A stretch of DNA of 64,000 bases from Rosistilla ulvae (GTDB lineage: Bacteria > Planctomycetota > Planctomycetia > Pirellulales > Pirellulaceae): positions 744,001-808,000 of the forward strand of contig NZ_CP036261.1 in the NCBI RefSeq assembly GCF_007741475.1, given 5' to 3'. This document shows positions 8,993-17,800 of this stretch, piece by piece (position 1 is the stretch's first letter; each line of letters starts with the position of its first letter). The notes under the pieces were generated by a model. The model saw nothing but the letters and a program-made list of their open reading frames with translations. It made no database searches and had not been told where the DNA came from. A program made the position numbers and the translations under genes.

Positions 8993-9451
8993 CTACTTGG
9001 AAGTGAGTTCCAGTGGGATGTCGTTGGAGCCTGCTGCGACTTCTACCACCAACTCGGTTTTCGAATTGTATTTTGCGGGGATCGGTTCTTTGGCTTGTCC
9101 CGATGGATCGGGAGCATCGGTTGGCGTTGTTACACTCACTTTATGAGATCCAATCAGTGCACCCGATTTGTCGGCGTGGTAGCTCAGCGTGTAGCGCCCC
9201 TGTTCATCCGAAACCCCCATCGATGAGCGGGCGTTCGCGTCACCCTGAGGCTGGAAAACTATAGATACATTGGGTAGTGGCATGCCGTCCAATGTGATGG
9301 TTCCTTCTACCTCTCCTGTTTCAGGCATCTTCAAGCCATTTCCACCGCACCCCACAGAAATGATTGCTATGATTGCTGCCGCCAGGGGGGGTGTTGTTAG
9401 GGATCTCGGGCTCATCTTCATGATGTGGCTGATTCGCGAAGTTGCGGTCAC
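8993..9451 (-). CDS. Small lipoprotein with carboxypeptidase-regulatory/transthyretin-like fold (module A)
   Basis: A 152-aa protein with a lipobox (IISVGC) after an Ala/Ile-rich hydrophobic stretch, so it is probably lipid-anchored in the periplasm. The mature part is a single beta-sandwich with GEVEGTITLDGMPLPNVSIVFQP, which matches the carboxypeptidase-regulatory-like pattern. GTG 9451 is preferred because this codon aligns with Val7 of the second copy (11287-11760), where the DNA matches across NVT; ATG 9421 is an alternative giving a tighter signal peptide. Relative to copy B, small indels have destroyed the upstream ATG and placed an in-frame TAG at 9466. It is the first gene of the lipoprotein-DUF1559 pair; function unknown. 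Confidence 0.82.
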   Translation of the reverse strand: MTATSRISHIMKMSPRSLTTPPLAAAIIAIISVGCGGNGLKMPETGEVEGTITLDGMPLPNVSIVFQPQGDANARSSMGVSDEQGRYTLSYHADKSGALIGSHKVSVTTPTDAPDPSGQAKEPIPAKYNSKTELVVEVAAGSNDIPLELTSK

Positions 9452-9498
9452 GTTTGTAGATACCTATGACAGAGGTGAGTAGAAAAGATTGTCTCGGT

Positions 9499-9537
9499 CT
9501 ATAGATTATCACTTCATGTGTCAGGTTTTGTAGAGCC
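9499..9537 (-). promoter_or_regulatory. Conserved upstream motif of lipoprotein/DUF1559 module A
   Basis: These 39 bases match 11791-11829, upstream of module B, at 36 of 39 positions, while the surrounding DNA matches less well. On the coding (minus) strand it contains AAGTGATAATCTATAG. It lies 48 bp before the GTG start of the lipoprotein, consistent with a promoter or operator kept after duplication. The exact -35/-10 cannot be fixed from sequence. Confidence 0.6.
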
Positions 9538-10125
9538 TTTCTGAGTAGTTAAGCGGAAGCAGGGGACGGTGTGGGGTGCGTTGTGCGCAGTAATCTCCCT
9601 TTGAGTGCGTCGCTTGCTCTGGAATACTTGAGCCGTTGGGAGGCCTAATGTTGTCATTCTCCCCGAAACAATAAATTCCAGTTTTTGTAATTTTAAATTC
9701 ACCACATGCCACCTGTGGTTTTGTTGTTTTTGCTGCTTGGTTGGGTTTTCTTGCTAGACAGTCAATTTTGGAGAAAGGGGGAGCGCGGAGTATGTGAAAT
9801 TCGGTGCCGTCAGAATGCGTTGGGGGATCGGTTAGAACGCTTGCCGCTATCGACAAAAGTTCCGTTTGGGGAGTGTGGTGACGACGAAACGGGCGCGGTG
9901 TTTCCAGGCGATGCGCTCAAGGGCTCGCCCACGCTGTTACTCCGGTGCGACAGAGAGAGCGTCGCGAAGAGGTTGGGGAAGGCGACGCCTTCCCCTTGGG
10001 TTTTGTGTCCCCCCCCCCAAAAAAAAAAGGGTCCTGTCCGTTTTTGTCGTGTTGGTTCGGAGCGGACTCGACGGAGCATGGCTGCATGCTCCGTCGTAAG
10101 CGAGTGGCGCCAAAGAAGGGGGGCG
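9538..10125. other. 588-bp gap between the two lipoprotein/DUF1559 modules; no convincing gene
   Basis: The stretch holds decayed similarity to the region upstream of module B (shared GCGTTGTGCGCA), a near-perfect palindrome GGGGAAGGCG-A-CGCCTTCCCC (9975-9995), a C10 run followed by an A10 run (10009-10028), and a perfect 12-bp-arm hairpin CGACGGAGCATG/CATGCTCCGTCG (10069-10096) that may act as terminator or stabiliser for the DUF1559 gene ending at 10126. An open frame across 9706-10227 has no family similarity and overlaps the DUF1559 3' end. Confidence 0.5.
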
Positions 10126-11133
10126 TTAGAACGGGCCGATCACGTTTCCGTCTTGCGGCGTGTGGAGGTTGCGGTAGAGGTCGAAGTCGATCGTTTCGGT
10201 GACGAAACGCACCGAACCGTCCCCTAGAGTCGTTTGCATTCCGCCGGGGTGACATCCCTTGGCGTTCCAGTCGGCACCCCACGTTGCGCTGCTGCGGCCG
10301 AAGCCGTGGGTCAAACTGTAGCCGGTGTCGTAGCCGCCGACGTTGGCGACATCAAACAAATAGAGCCCGGTGTGCCAGGTTGCGGAACTGCTGACGATAC
10401 GCGGACCGATCCACAGACCTCCGGCCCAACTGCAAGGCGATCCACCGCACTGCGTCGAATTGGCGTTGTCGTTTTGGGTCGTTCGCTCGGAGATGAACAA
10501 TGTGTTGGAGGTACCGTCGATGACGTCCCGGAACTTACGGTTGGAGTTCTCAAAGAACATTCCGTTGCGTTGGCCCAATGGGGATCCGTTTGCGTCGGTT
10601 TGCACTGCATAGCGGCCTGCAATCGCCAGGTAGTTCGATTTTCCATAACCGCTCTTGTCGGAGTTGAGGCCTGACATCGGATCCGATGGGCAGACGAACG
10701 CGTCGATCACAACCTTGGCCGAATCGATGGGGTCGTTTGCCGTGCCGTCGTTGTTTTTGTCCTGCCACGATCGCCCAAAGCTCCCCGTTTCGAGGCCGAT
10801 TTGGTCGTAGAGCGGGGATTGTTCGATGAATGGAAGCAGGAGAGTGCCCCACCCCAGCCCATTGTTATTGCTGAGGGCGTCGGTTGGGGAGTTCGTCTTG
10901 CGGTTGCTGTCGATGCATCCTGGTGGGAAAACCCGGTAGGTGTCGTGGTAGTTGTGCAGGGCAAGGCCAAGCTGTTTCATGTTGTTGCTGCATTGCATCC
11001 GGCGTGCTGCCTCACGCGCCGCCTGGACGGCTGGCAAAAGCAAGCCGACGAGGATCCCGATGATGGCGATCACTACCAAAAGTTCAACCAATGTGAAGCC
11101 GGGACGGCTTCGTCGCTGTGGATTCTGTGTCAT
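10126..11133 (-). CDS. DUF1559 type IV pilin-like protein (module B)
   Basis: A 335-aa paralogue of the neighbour at 7892-8884, with the same prepilin motif [20 protein letters not shown], the same [17 protein letters not shown], and the same C-terminal CHPGGMQTTLGDGSVRFV and LHTPQDGNVIGP ending. ATG 11133 gives a 12-residue basic leader before the predicted cleavage Gly. The copies differ mainly by short substitutions and a small insertion (about GGYDTGYSLTHGFG) late in the protein. The gene follows its lipoprotein partner by 153 bp. A 12-bp-arm hairpin lies 30 bp beyond the stop. Role as a surface fibre or pseudopilus subunit is inference. Confidence 0.93.
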   Translation of the reverse strand: MTQNPQRRSRPGFTLVELLVVIAIIGILVGLLLPAVQAAREAARRMQCSNNMKQLGLALHNYHDTYRVFPPGCIDSNRKTNSPTDALSNNNGLGWGTLLLPFIEQSPLYDQIGLETGSFGRSWQDKNNDGTANDPIDSAKVVIDAFVCPSDPMSGLNSDKSGYGKSNYLAIAGRYAVQTDANGSPLGQRNGMFFENSNRKFRDVIDGTSNTLFISERTTQNDNANSTQCGGSPCSWAGGLWIGPRIVSSSATWHTGLYLFDVANVGGYDTGYSLTHGFGRSSATWGADWNAKGCHPGGMQTTLGDGSVRFVTETIDFDLYRNLHTPQDGNVIGPF

Positions 11134-11286
11134 GATGTCGATTCCTGAAGTGGAAGAAGTAGATGTAACAACGGACGAAGGCGAGATTGCGATCGTCCAG
11201 GAAACCCCGAGATGACTGCGCGGACCTGCAGCTGTCGAATCGAATCGACTCGCCGCGGTATTCCTGCAATCGCTTGCGGGTGGGGG

Positions 11287-11760
11287 TTATTTCGAAGTGA
11301 GTTCGAGCGGGATGTCGTTGGAGCCTGCTTGGACTTCGACGACCAGTTCGCTTTTTGAATTGTATTTTGCCGGGATCGGATCCTTGGCCTGCCCCGAAGG
11401 ATCGGGAGCGTCGCTTGGCGTGGTGATGCTGACCTTGTGCGATCCGATCAACGCCCCTTGTTTGTCAGTGTGATAGGTCAGCGTGTAGTGTCCCTGTTCG
11501 TCGGTAACTCCCATCGAAGCCCGCGCCTGGGGATCGTCTTGCGGTTGAAAAACGACGGAGACATTGGGCAATGGCTGACCATCCATCGTGACGATCCCTT
11601 CGACCTCACCGGTCTCAGGCATCACCAGGCCGCTGCCGCCACCACAGCCAGCGGAAACGATCAGCAGTAGGGTCGCCAATAAAATAGAAACAGAGGCTGT
11701 GTTTGTGTTCTTCGAGTCGACGAATCGCCAGAGGTCGGTCACGTTGTAGAATACTTTCAT
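11287..11760 (-). CDS. Small lipoprotein with carboxypeptidase-regulatory/transthyretin-like fold (module B)
   Basis: A 157-aa paralogue of the 8993-9451 product, about four fifths identical by eye in the mature part; both end in AGSNDIPLELTSK. It starts at ATG 11760, has a ~22-residue N-region, a hydrophobic core (SILLATLLLIVSAGC) and a lipobox Cys. The mature domain carries GEVEGIVTMDGQPLPNVSVVF. Its 5' leader contains the 39-bp motif at 11791-11829. It is transcribed divergently from the FG-GAP gene at 11939. The pairing with DUF1559 suggests envelope assembly or anchoring work together, which is inference. Confidence 0.87.
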   Translation of the reverse strand: MKVFYNVTDLWRFVDSKNTNTASVSILLATLLLIVSAGCGGGSGLVMPETGEVEGIVTMDGQPLPNVSVVFQPQDDPQARASMGVTDEQGHYTLTYHTDKQGALIGSHKVSITTPSDAPDPSGQAKDPIPAKYNSKSELVVEVQAGSNDIPLELTSK

Positions 11761-11790
11761 ACGAGGGTTAGGAGAATGTTTGGATCTGCT

Positions 11791-11829
11791 CTATAGATTA
11801 TCACTTCATGTATCAACTTTTGTAGAGCC
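11791..11829 (-). promoter_or_regulatory. Conserved upstream motif of lipoprotein/DUF1559 module B
   Basis: Second copy of the 39-bp motif at 9499-9537 (36 of 39 identical). It lies 31 bp upstream of the ATG at 11760 and within the 178-bp divergent region shared with the rightward gene at 11939, so it could influence either direction. Confidence 0.6.
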
Positions 11830-11938
11830 GTTTTGTATAGTTGTGTGGAATCGCAGGACGGTGATCGAAGCGTTGTGCGCAATGTTTTCGCATAACAAAT
11901 CGTGAAGCGTCTTGAAAACTGGATCGTTGGAAAACTTA

Positions 11939-13246
11939 ATGTTGACGATGTCTCCCAAGCAGCAAATCGTGGTTTTTCTAATATTAATATTCGCGATTCC
12001 ACCTGTGGTAATGGTGGTTTCTCGGCATGGGGGGGCGATTCGTCCCTTGCCGGTCGTCTATCAGGGGGGAACCGCTTATTCTGCGTCGAAGGTTCCATTC
12101 GAAATGATCTCTTTGGACGCTGCGTCGGAGGGCTTGCCGCAGATTACAAACGTCCAAATTTTGGATTTTGATGGGGATGGAAACGTCGACGTGCTCGCTT
12201 GTGATTCACTGAAGAATCAGGTGCTGCTGTTTCGCTTGCGCGATGGAAAGTGGCGCGAAGAGGTTTTGGTGCGCGACGTCGCCGCCCCTGCCCACGCGAC
12301 AGTTGTCGATATCGATTCCGATGGCGATCTCGATTTGGTCGTTTCGGTCTTGGGAAATATCATGCCCGACGACAGTGTGATCGGGCGAGTGGAGTTGTTT
12401 GAGTCGACGCCCGAGGGGTATCGGCGGCACGTGATCTTGGACGACGTGCGGCGCGTCGCCGATGTCCAGCCGGCCGACTTCGATGGCGATGGGGATATCG
12501 ATCTCGCGGTGGCTGTTTTTGGATACTCTCGCGGTTCGGTCTTGTGGTTGGAGAATCGCGGTCACTTGAAATTCCGCGATCACCTGTTGCACACCGCTCC
12601 GGGGACGATCCACGTTCCGATCGCCGACTACGATGGCGATGGCGATCCGGACATCGCGGCGATCGTCACGCAGGACGAAGAGGAGTTGTGGGGCTTTGAG
12701 AATCTTGGCAATGGCGAATTCAAGAAACGCCGATTGTGGATGACGATCAATCACGATCTCGGCAGTGCGGGGTTGGTGCAAGCCGATCTCGATGGGGATG
12801 GCGATCCCGATCTGATCTTGCCTGCGGGGGACAACCTGGAGGATCTCGATGCCTATCCGCAGCCCTATCACGGTTGTTATTGGTTTGAGAACCAAGGCGA
12901 CTGGACGTTTCAGATCCGTCGCATCGCGGATCTGGGAGGGACCTACGCGGCGGACGTCGGTGATTTTGATTCCGATGGCGATCTCGACGTCGTCTTGGCC
13001 AGCATGACGAACAATTGGAACCGAACCGATACGGCAAGTCTTGTTTGGCTGGAAAACGATGGCCAACAGAACTTCACGACCTGGCAGATCGCCAGCGATC
13101 CGATCCATCTGGTCACCGTCGCCGCCGGAGATCTCGATGGCGATGGCAGCGACGATATCGTGGCGGGGGCATTAAACCTGCGGAAACCGTTTCAGCGGGT
13201 GGGGCGCGTGAGTGCGTGGTTGAATCGCAGCGAGGCAAAACAATGA
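11939..13246 (+). CDS. FG-GAP/VCBS repeat beta-propeller protein
   Basis: A 435-aa protein with an N-terminal membrane anchor or uncleaved signal (QQIVVFLILIFAIPPVVMVV) followed by seven FG-GAP/VCBS repeats, each with a calcium-binding loop of the type D-x-D-G-D-G-x-x-D (for example FDGDGNVD, IDSDGDLD, YDGDGDPD, LDGDGSDD). That is the expected count for a seven-bladed integrin-like propeller. ATG 11939 is chosen over the TTG at 11912 because it begins the hydrophobic segment. The stop overlaps the next start as ATGA (13243-13246), indicating translational coupling with the TPR gene. The pairing with a TPR protein resembles the CRTAC1/ASPIC-type FG-GAP plus TPR arrangements common in planctomycetes; function is unknown. 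Confidence 0.88.
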   Translation: MLTMSPKQQIVVFLILIFAIPPVVMVVSRHGGAIRPLPVVYQGGTAYSASKVPFEMISLDAASEGLPQITNVQILDFDGDGNVDVLACDSLKNQVLLFRLRDGKWREEVLVRDVAAPAHATVVDIDSDGDLDLVVSVLGNIMPDDSVIGRVELFESTPEGYRRHVILDDVRRVADVQPADFDGDGDIDLAVAVFGYSRGSVLWLENRGHLKFRDHLLHTAPGTIHVPIADYDGDGDPDIAAIVTQDEEELWGFENLGNGEFKKRRLWMTINHDLGSAGLVQADLDGDGDPDLILPAGDNLEDLDAYPQPYHGCYWFENQGDWTFQIRRIADLGGTYAADVGDFDSDGDLDVVLASMTNNWNRTDTASLVWLENDGQQNFTTWQIASDPIHLVTVAAGDLDGDGSDDIVAGALNLRKPFQRVGRVSAWLNRSEAKQ

Positions 13247-14640
13247 AACGTTTCAAGCAGCTTCTGGTCGTTGTCTTGTTGCTCGAGATCGTCATTGGCG
13301 GGCTCTACCTGAAGCGTCGCTTGTGGCGGCATCATGTTGTGCTGCCGGCTGTGACGCTGGACGATCCGCTGTTGGCGACGGAGTTCCAACAGCTCGCCGA
13401 TCAAGCGACTGCGGGAGGGAGCGAGCAATGGCAGGCTCTCGGCGAAGGCTTGCTGGGACAAGGCTTTTACGGCGAGGCGGAACATGCGTTTCGGGCGGCT
13501 GTCGATATCGACCCGAGCAACTACATGGCTCAATTCTCACTGGCCTTCTGCTTGGACCGAACGGGGCGGATCGCCGAGAGCAGCGAAGCGTATTTAAAGG
13601 CATCGGAAATTGAACGCAAGTCAAAGCGATTGATCGGGTCGGTCGAACATTGTCGGTATCAAGTTGGCAAGAATTATCTGAGAGAAGAGGATGCTGCGGC
13701 GGCGATCGACAGCTTTGCCAGCCAGGTCGGTTTCGCTCCCGCCAGCTACCAATACGCCAAGCTGTTGGTTCGCGACGGCAAGGTCGACCGCGCTTTGCCG
13801 TTGTTGGAGATGCAGCTTGGTAAAACGCCACTGTCGTTGAAGTTCAACGCGTTGCGATTGCAGGCTCTTGAAGCGAAGGGGCAGCAGGCATTGGCAGCTC
13901 AAGCGGCCGACGTGCTGCAGCGGTCGCGGTACATGATTCCTATCGATATGAGCACCAACTTCGTGACTCCTTTGAACCAGCGGTTGGGGATTTCTCGGAA
14001 GCTGCAGGAATACAACGAACTGCTGGCGTCGGGGGATATGGATCTGCTGGCGAAGCATTTGCAGTCGATGTGGGATGTTGTCGAACCAACAATGCTGAGC
14101 CAGAAGAGCAAGATCCTGATCAGCATGGCGGAGGTTGCGTTTCAGCGGCGTCGCGCCGAGGAGATGTTGCACGCCGTCGACCGCTTAAAAGAGCTGGGGG
14201 TCAGCAGTCCCGACATGTTGCAATTGGAAGGGGCGGCGTATCAGTTGAATGGCGACATCGACCGTGCGGTTACGTTGTGGATTCGCGCCAGCGAGATGTC
14301 TCCCAATATCCCGCTGCACCAAATTCTGGCCGACGCCTACCAGCAGAAGAACGACGACGCGCGACGCGATTATCATTTCGGTCAGGCCGGGTTGTTGGAA
14401 GCGAAGCAGGCGTTCTGGAATAACCAATGGGAACCGGCGAAACAGGCGGCCCAGCGGGCGATCGATGCCGATCCGTCGCTCGATCAAGCTTGGTTCTACC
14501 TGGCGGAGATCGAGCGAGAGCTAGGCAATCCACAGTCGGCGTTGGAGGCTTACCAAAAGTGTTTGGATCTGAACCCCGATCACGGCCGCGCTTTGGCTGC
14601 GGCCGCACGGTTTCGCGACGACGCCGCTGCGGCGCCGTAG
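13243..14640 (+). CDS. Membrane-anchored TPR protein coupled to the FG-GAP protein
   Basis: A 465-aa protein with one N-terminal transmembrane segment (LLVVVLLLEIVIGGLYL) and a long helical periplasmic part made of TPR-like repeats. Clear TPRs are at about residues 60-130 (YGEAEHAFRAAVDIDPSNYMAQFSLAFCL) and 390-455 (WEPAKQAAQRAIDADPSLDQAWFYLAEIE and SALEAYQKCLDLNPDHGRA). The frame is open from 13015, but ATG 13243 is the start: it overlaps the preceding TGA by ATGA and begins the membrane anchor. The tight coupling implies stoichiometric expression with the propeller protein and perhaps a complex on the outer face of the inner membrane (inference). Confidence 0.87.
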   Translation: MKRFKQLLVVVLLLEIVIGGLYLKRRLWRHHVVLPAVTLDDPLLATEFQQLADQATAGGSEQWQALGEGLLGQGFYGEAEHAFRAAVDIDPSNYMAQFSLAFCLDRTGRIAESSEAYLKASEIERKSKRLIGSVEHCRYQVGKNYLREEDAAAAIDSFASQVGFAPASYQYAKLLVRDGKVDRALPLLEMQLGKTPLSLKFNALRLQALEAKGQQALAAQAADVLQRSRYMIPIDMSTNFVTPLNQRLGISRKLQEYNELLASGDMDLLAKHLQSMWDVVEPTMLSQKSKILISMAEVAFQRRRAEEMLHAVDRLKELGVSSPDMLQLEGAAYQLNGDIDRAVTLWIRASEMSPNIPLHQILADAYQQKNDDARRDYHFGQAGLLEAKQAFWNNQWEPAKQAAQRAIDADPSLDQAWFYLAEIERELGNPQSALEAYQKCLDLNPDHGRALAAAARFRDDAAAAP

Positions 14641-14824
14641 CGGTCCGCTAGCCAGCAAGTTATTTTGCCAGATCTTTCGAACTGCGCAGTCGCATTTGTT
14701 GCGACCGGGCGGTGGCTGCGAATATCCTGGTTGGGTGACTGGGTCACCCGTTGGAGGGTGTTCTCGGGAGCGTTGGCTCCCCCCCGCCTGCTCCGCCAAT
14801 CTGGTTCCCTCTCCGAAGTTGTTC

Positions 14825-17800
14825 ATGTCCAAATCTGCACGGTTCCTCTTCCCTGCTGTCGCAAGTTTTGTCTTGCTTTCCCAGGCTGGTGCGCTCGCGA
14901 TCGGTTCGCCCGTCGGTGGCGATCTACTGGACCGCGATGCGTTTGCTCAATGGGTCGACGGGCAGGAGTCGGCGATTGCGGAATCCGAAGCGAAACAGGG
15001 ACCCGGCAGCCTCGTCTGGAGCGCTCGCCATCGTCCCGATTGGCAAGGCGTGAAGTTCGGCCAGGGACGCGCTGCGGGACCGCGACATCTGAGGATTGGA
15101 TTGACCGAACCGATCCGCGTTGGCAGCGTCTTGGTTCGTGGTGGCGGAACGCTCAGTGTGCTCAAGCCGGGCGTGGCCTCTCCCGGCAACCTGGCCGACG
15201 ATTCGCAGTGGATTGTCGCGGAGCGGTTGATCGACGGCCACGCGTCGCAAGAACCTGTCGATCGCGAGGGCTATGCGGTCTGGTTACTGCCAGCGGGGAC
15301 GCAGACCCAGGCGTTTCGTTTCAGCCACACGCCCGCGGCGGGAGATCCCGAAATGGCGGGCTGGATCGGCGGTGTCTGGATCGAACGAGAGCGGTTTGGC
15401 AATGTCGCACCGCAGGCTGTCGTGCAATCGATCGCGCGGGAAGACGTTGGGACGCGGCTGGTCGATCGGTCGAACAATGGGATGTGGAAGACATGGGACA
15501 ACGGCGAGCAAGGGGCGGCTCAGCCGATCTGTATAACAAATCAAGAGACCGTCACGCTTGCGTGGCCCAAGCCGGTCACACTCAACGGACTGTGCCTGTT
15601 GTGGACAGGCTTCGCCGCGCTAGAGGTCGACGCTTTTGGTGGATCGGCCGACTCGCAACCATTCGATGCAGCCGAAACCGATTGGCAAAAAGTGGGCGGT
15701 CGCAGCGAGATGGATCCGTTGTATCCGATGGGGCTGGGGCCAAACTGGGTCCCCTTCGACAAAACGGTCACAACGCGCGCGATTCGGCTGCGGATCGTCG
15801 AGGGGGCTAAGGCGAATCATTCGCACCTGGAGAGCAAGGTGAAGGATGGGCGACGCGTTTGGTTGGGCGAGCTGATGGCGATTGCTCCGCTGGCCGACGA
15901 CGCTCACCTGGCGAGTCTTGTGTTGCCGCAAGCCAGCGAAGTGCCGCCCCCGATTCCAATTCGCTTCCATCTGCCCGAAGCCGGTTTGGTGACCTTGGTG
16001 ATCGAGGATCAGAACGGGCAACGGGTGCGGAATTTGGTCAGCGAGACGCCCTACCCTGCTGGCGAGAACGTTGCCTGGTGGGATGGCAGCGACGATCTGA
16101 CTCGCGATCCCGAAGCCGCTCGCCACGGCGTCTACTACATTCCAACGCGGTTTGTCGAACCGGGAACCTACACCGTGCGTGGACTGTGGCGAAAACCGCT
16201 GCAGCTGCGGTATGAATTCAGTATCTACAGCGCCGGCAAACCGGCTTGGCGAACGGCGGACAATACAGGTTGTTGGCTGACGACGCACACGCCCCCCAGC
16301 AGCATGGCGGTCGTTCCCGGTTCGCGAACCGCCGACGGAGAGCCGTTGGTGTTAATAGGGGCGTACGTGGCCGAAGGTGGTCATGGTTTGCAGTGGTTGC
16401 GCGAAGATGGCACCAAGCTGGGCGGGCAACATTGGGTCGGCGGGCATTGGACCGGCGCGCCGACGTTGGCGGTCGACAATGGGGATGGTGCGGTTGCCGA
16501 TCACCTCTGTTATGTCGGGTCGATTTGGGAAGGTGAGTTGCGGCTGACGGCGAAGACGCGGAAGCTGCAAGACGCGGAGGTCTTTAAGCTGGTGTTGGGG
16601 AAGGATCCGAAGAATCGCAGCAACGCCCCCCTGCCCTACCCCGAGTTGGAAGGTTTTGACGGTGGTGAGAAGCAGTTTGTGTTGGGCGGTCTGGCAGCTC
16701 ACAACGGATCGCTCGTCTGTTCTTTGGTGCGGCAGAACGAATTGTTGATAGTCGACTCGGCAGAGGGCAAGATTGCCTCGCGGATCGCGTTGGACGATCC
16801 TCGCGGTTTGGCATTCGACGATCGCGGTCGTCTGCTGGTACTCAGTGGCAAAAAGCTTGTCCGCTTGGAGACTCTTGCCAGCGAGCCGCAAACGATCATC
16901 GGCGATGGGCTCGAAGATCCTCGTCACGTCGCCATCGCGACCGACGGGCGGATGTTTATCTCCGATCGAGGCCAATCCCATCAGGTGAAGATTTTTTCGC
17001 CCGACGGCAAGTTGATGGGGACGATCGGCCGACCGGGGGCTCCCGCCGCGGGACTTTACGATCCGTTGCATATAAACGATCCGAACGGCTTGGCGATCGA
17101 TACGCAAGGTCGGCTGTGGGTTGCCGAGTCCTCGAACCATCCTCGACGCGTCTCGTTATGGAGTGCAGACGGCAGTTTGCAGCGAGCCTTCTATGGACCG
17201 ACGGAATATGGCGGCGGCGGCGCGCTCGATCCACGCGATCCCACGCGGTTCTATTACAAAGGGATGGAGTTTAAGCTCGATTGGGAAGCGGGAACCGATT
17301 CGCTGACTCGTGTGTTCCATCTGCCCAGCCCGCTGTTGGATGCACACTATGGACCGTACTCCCCCGACACGCCCCTCTACCCTGCCCTTTCCTCAGGGCG
17401 ACGCTACTTCACCAGTTGCTATACCCACACGCCGACCAATGGCGATAACGTCGCGTTCCTGTGGCTCGATGAAGAGCCGCTGACCCGTTTGGTTGCGGCC
17501 GTCGGCGACGCCCGTTCTTGGAGCGTCCTTCGCGAGCCTGAGTTCCACGATCGTTGGCCCGCGGGCTCGAAGCCAGCGGAGGAACGGCCTCGCGACGCAA
17601 CGCCGGTCGCTTTTGCTTGGACCGATGCCAACGGCGAAGGTAGGCCGCAGCCGGAGGAGGTGCAGTTTGTCGCCGAGAGTTGTCGTGGCGTCTGTGTGAT
17701 GAACGATCTGTCAGTCGTCGTGGCGCGGTATGGCGATCGCAACGTTCGGATTGCCGCGGCGATCGATGCGGCGGGACTGCCTCGCTATGACATCAATCAG

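Noticed and set aside
9706-10227. 173-codon plus-strand frame between the DUF1559 modules
   Set aside because: It crosses homopolymers and the 3' end of the leftward DUF1559 gene and shows no recognisable protein features.
12206-13108. Minus-strand frame with repeated IGIxI pattern
   Set aside because: It is the complement of the repeated calcium loops of the FG-GAP gene.
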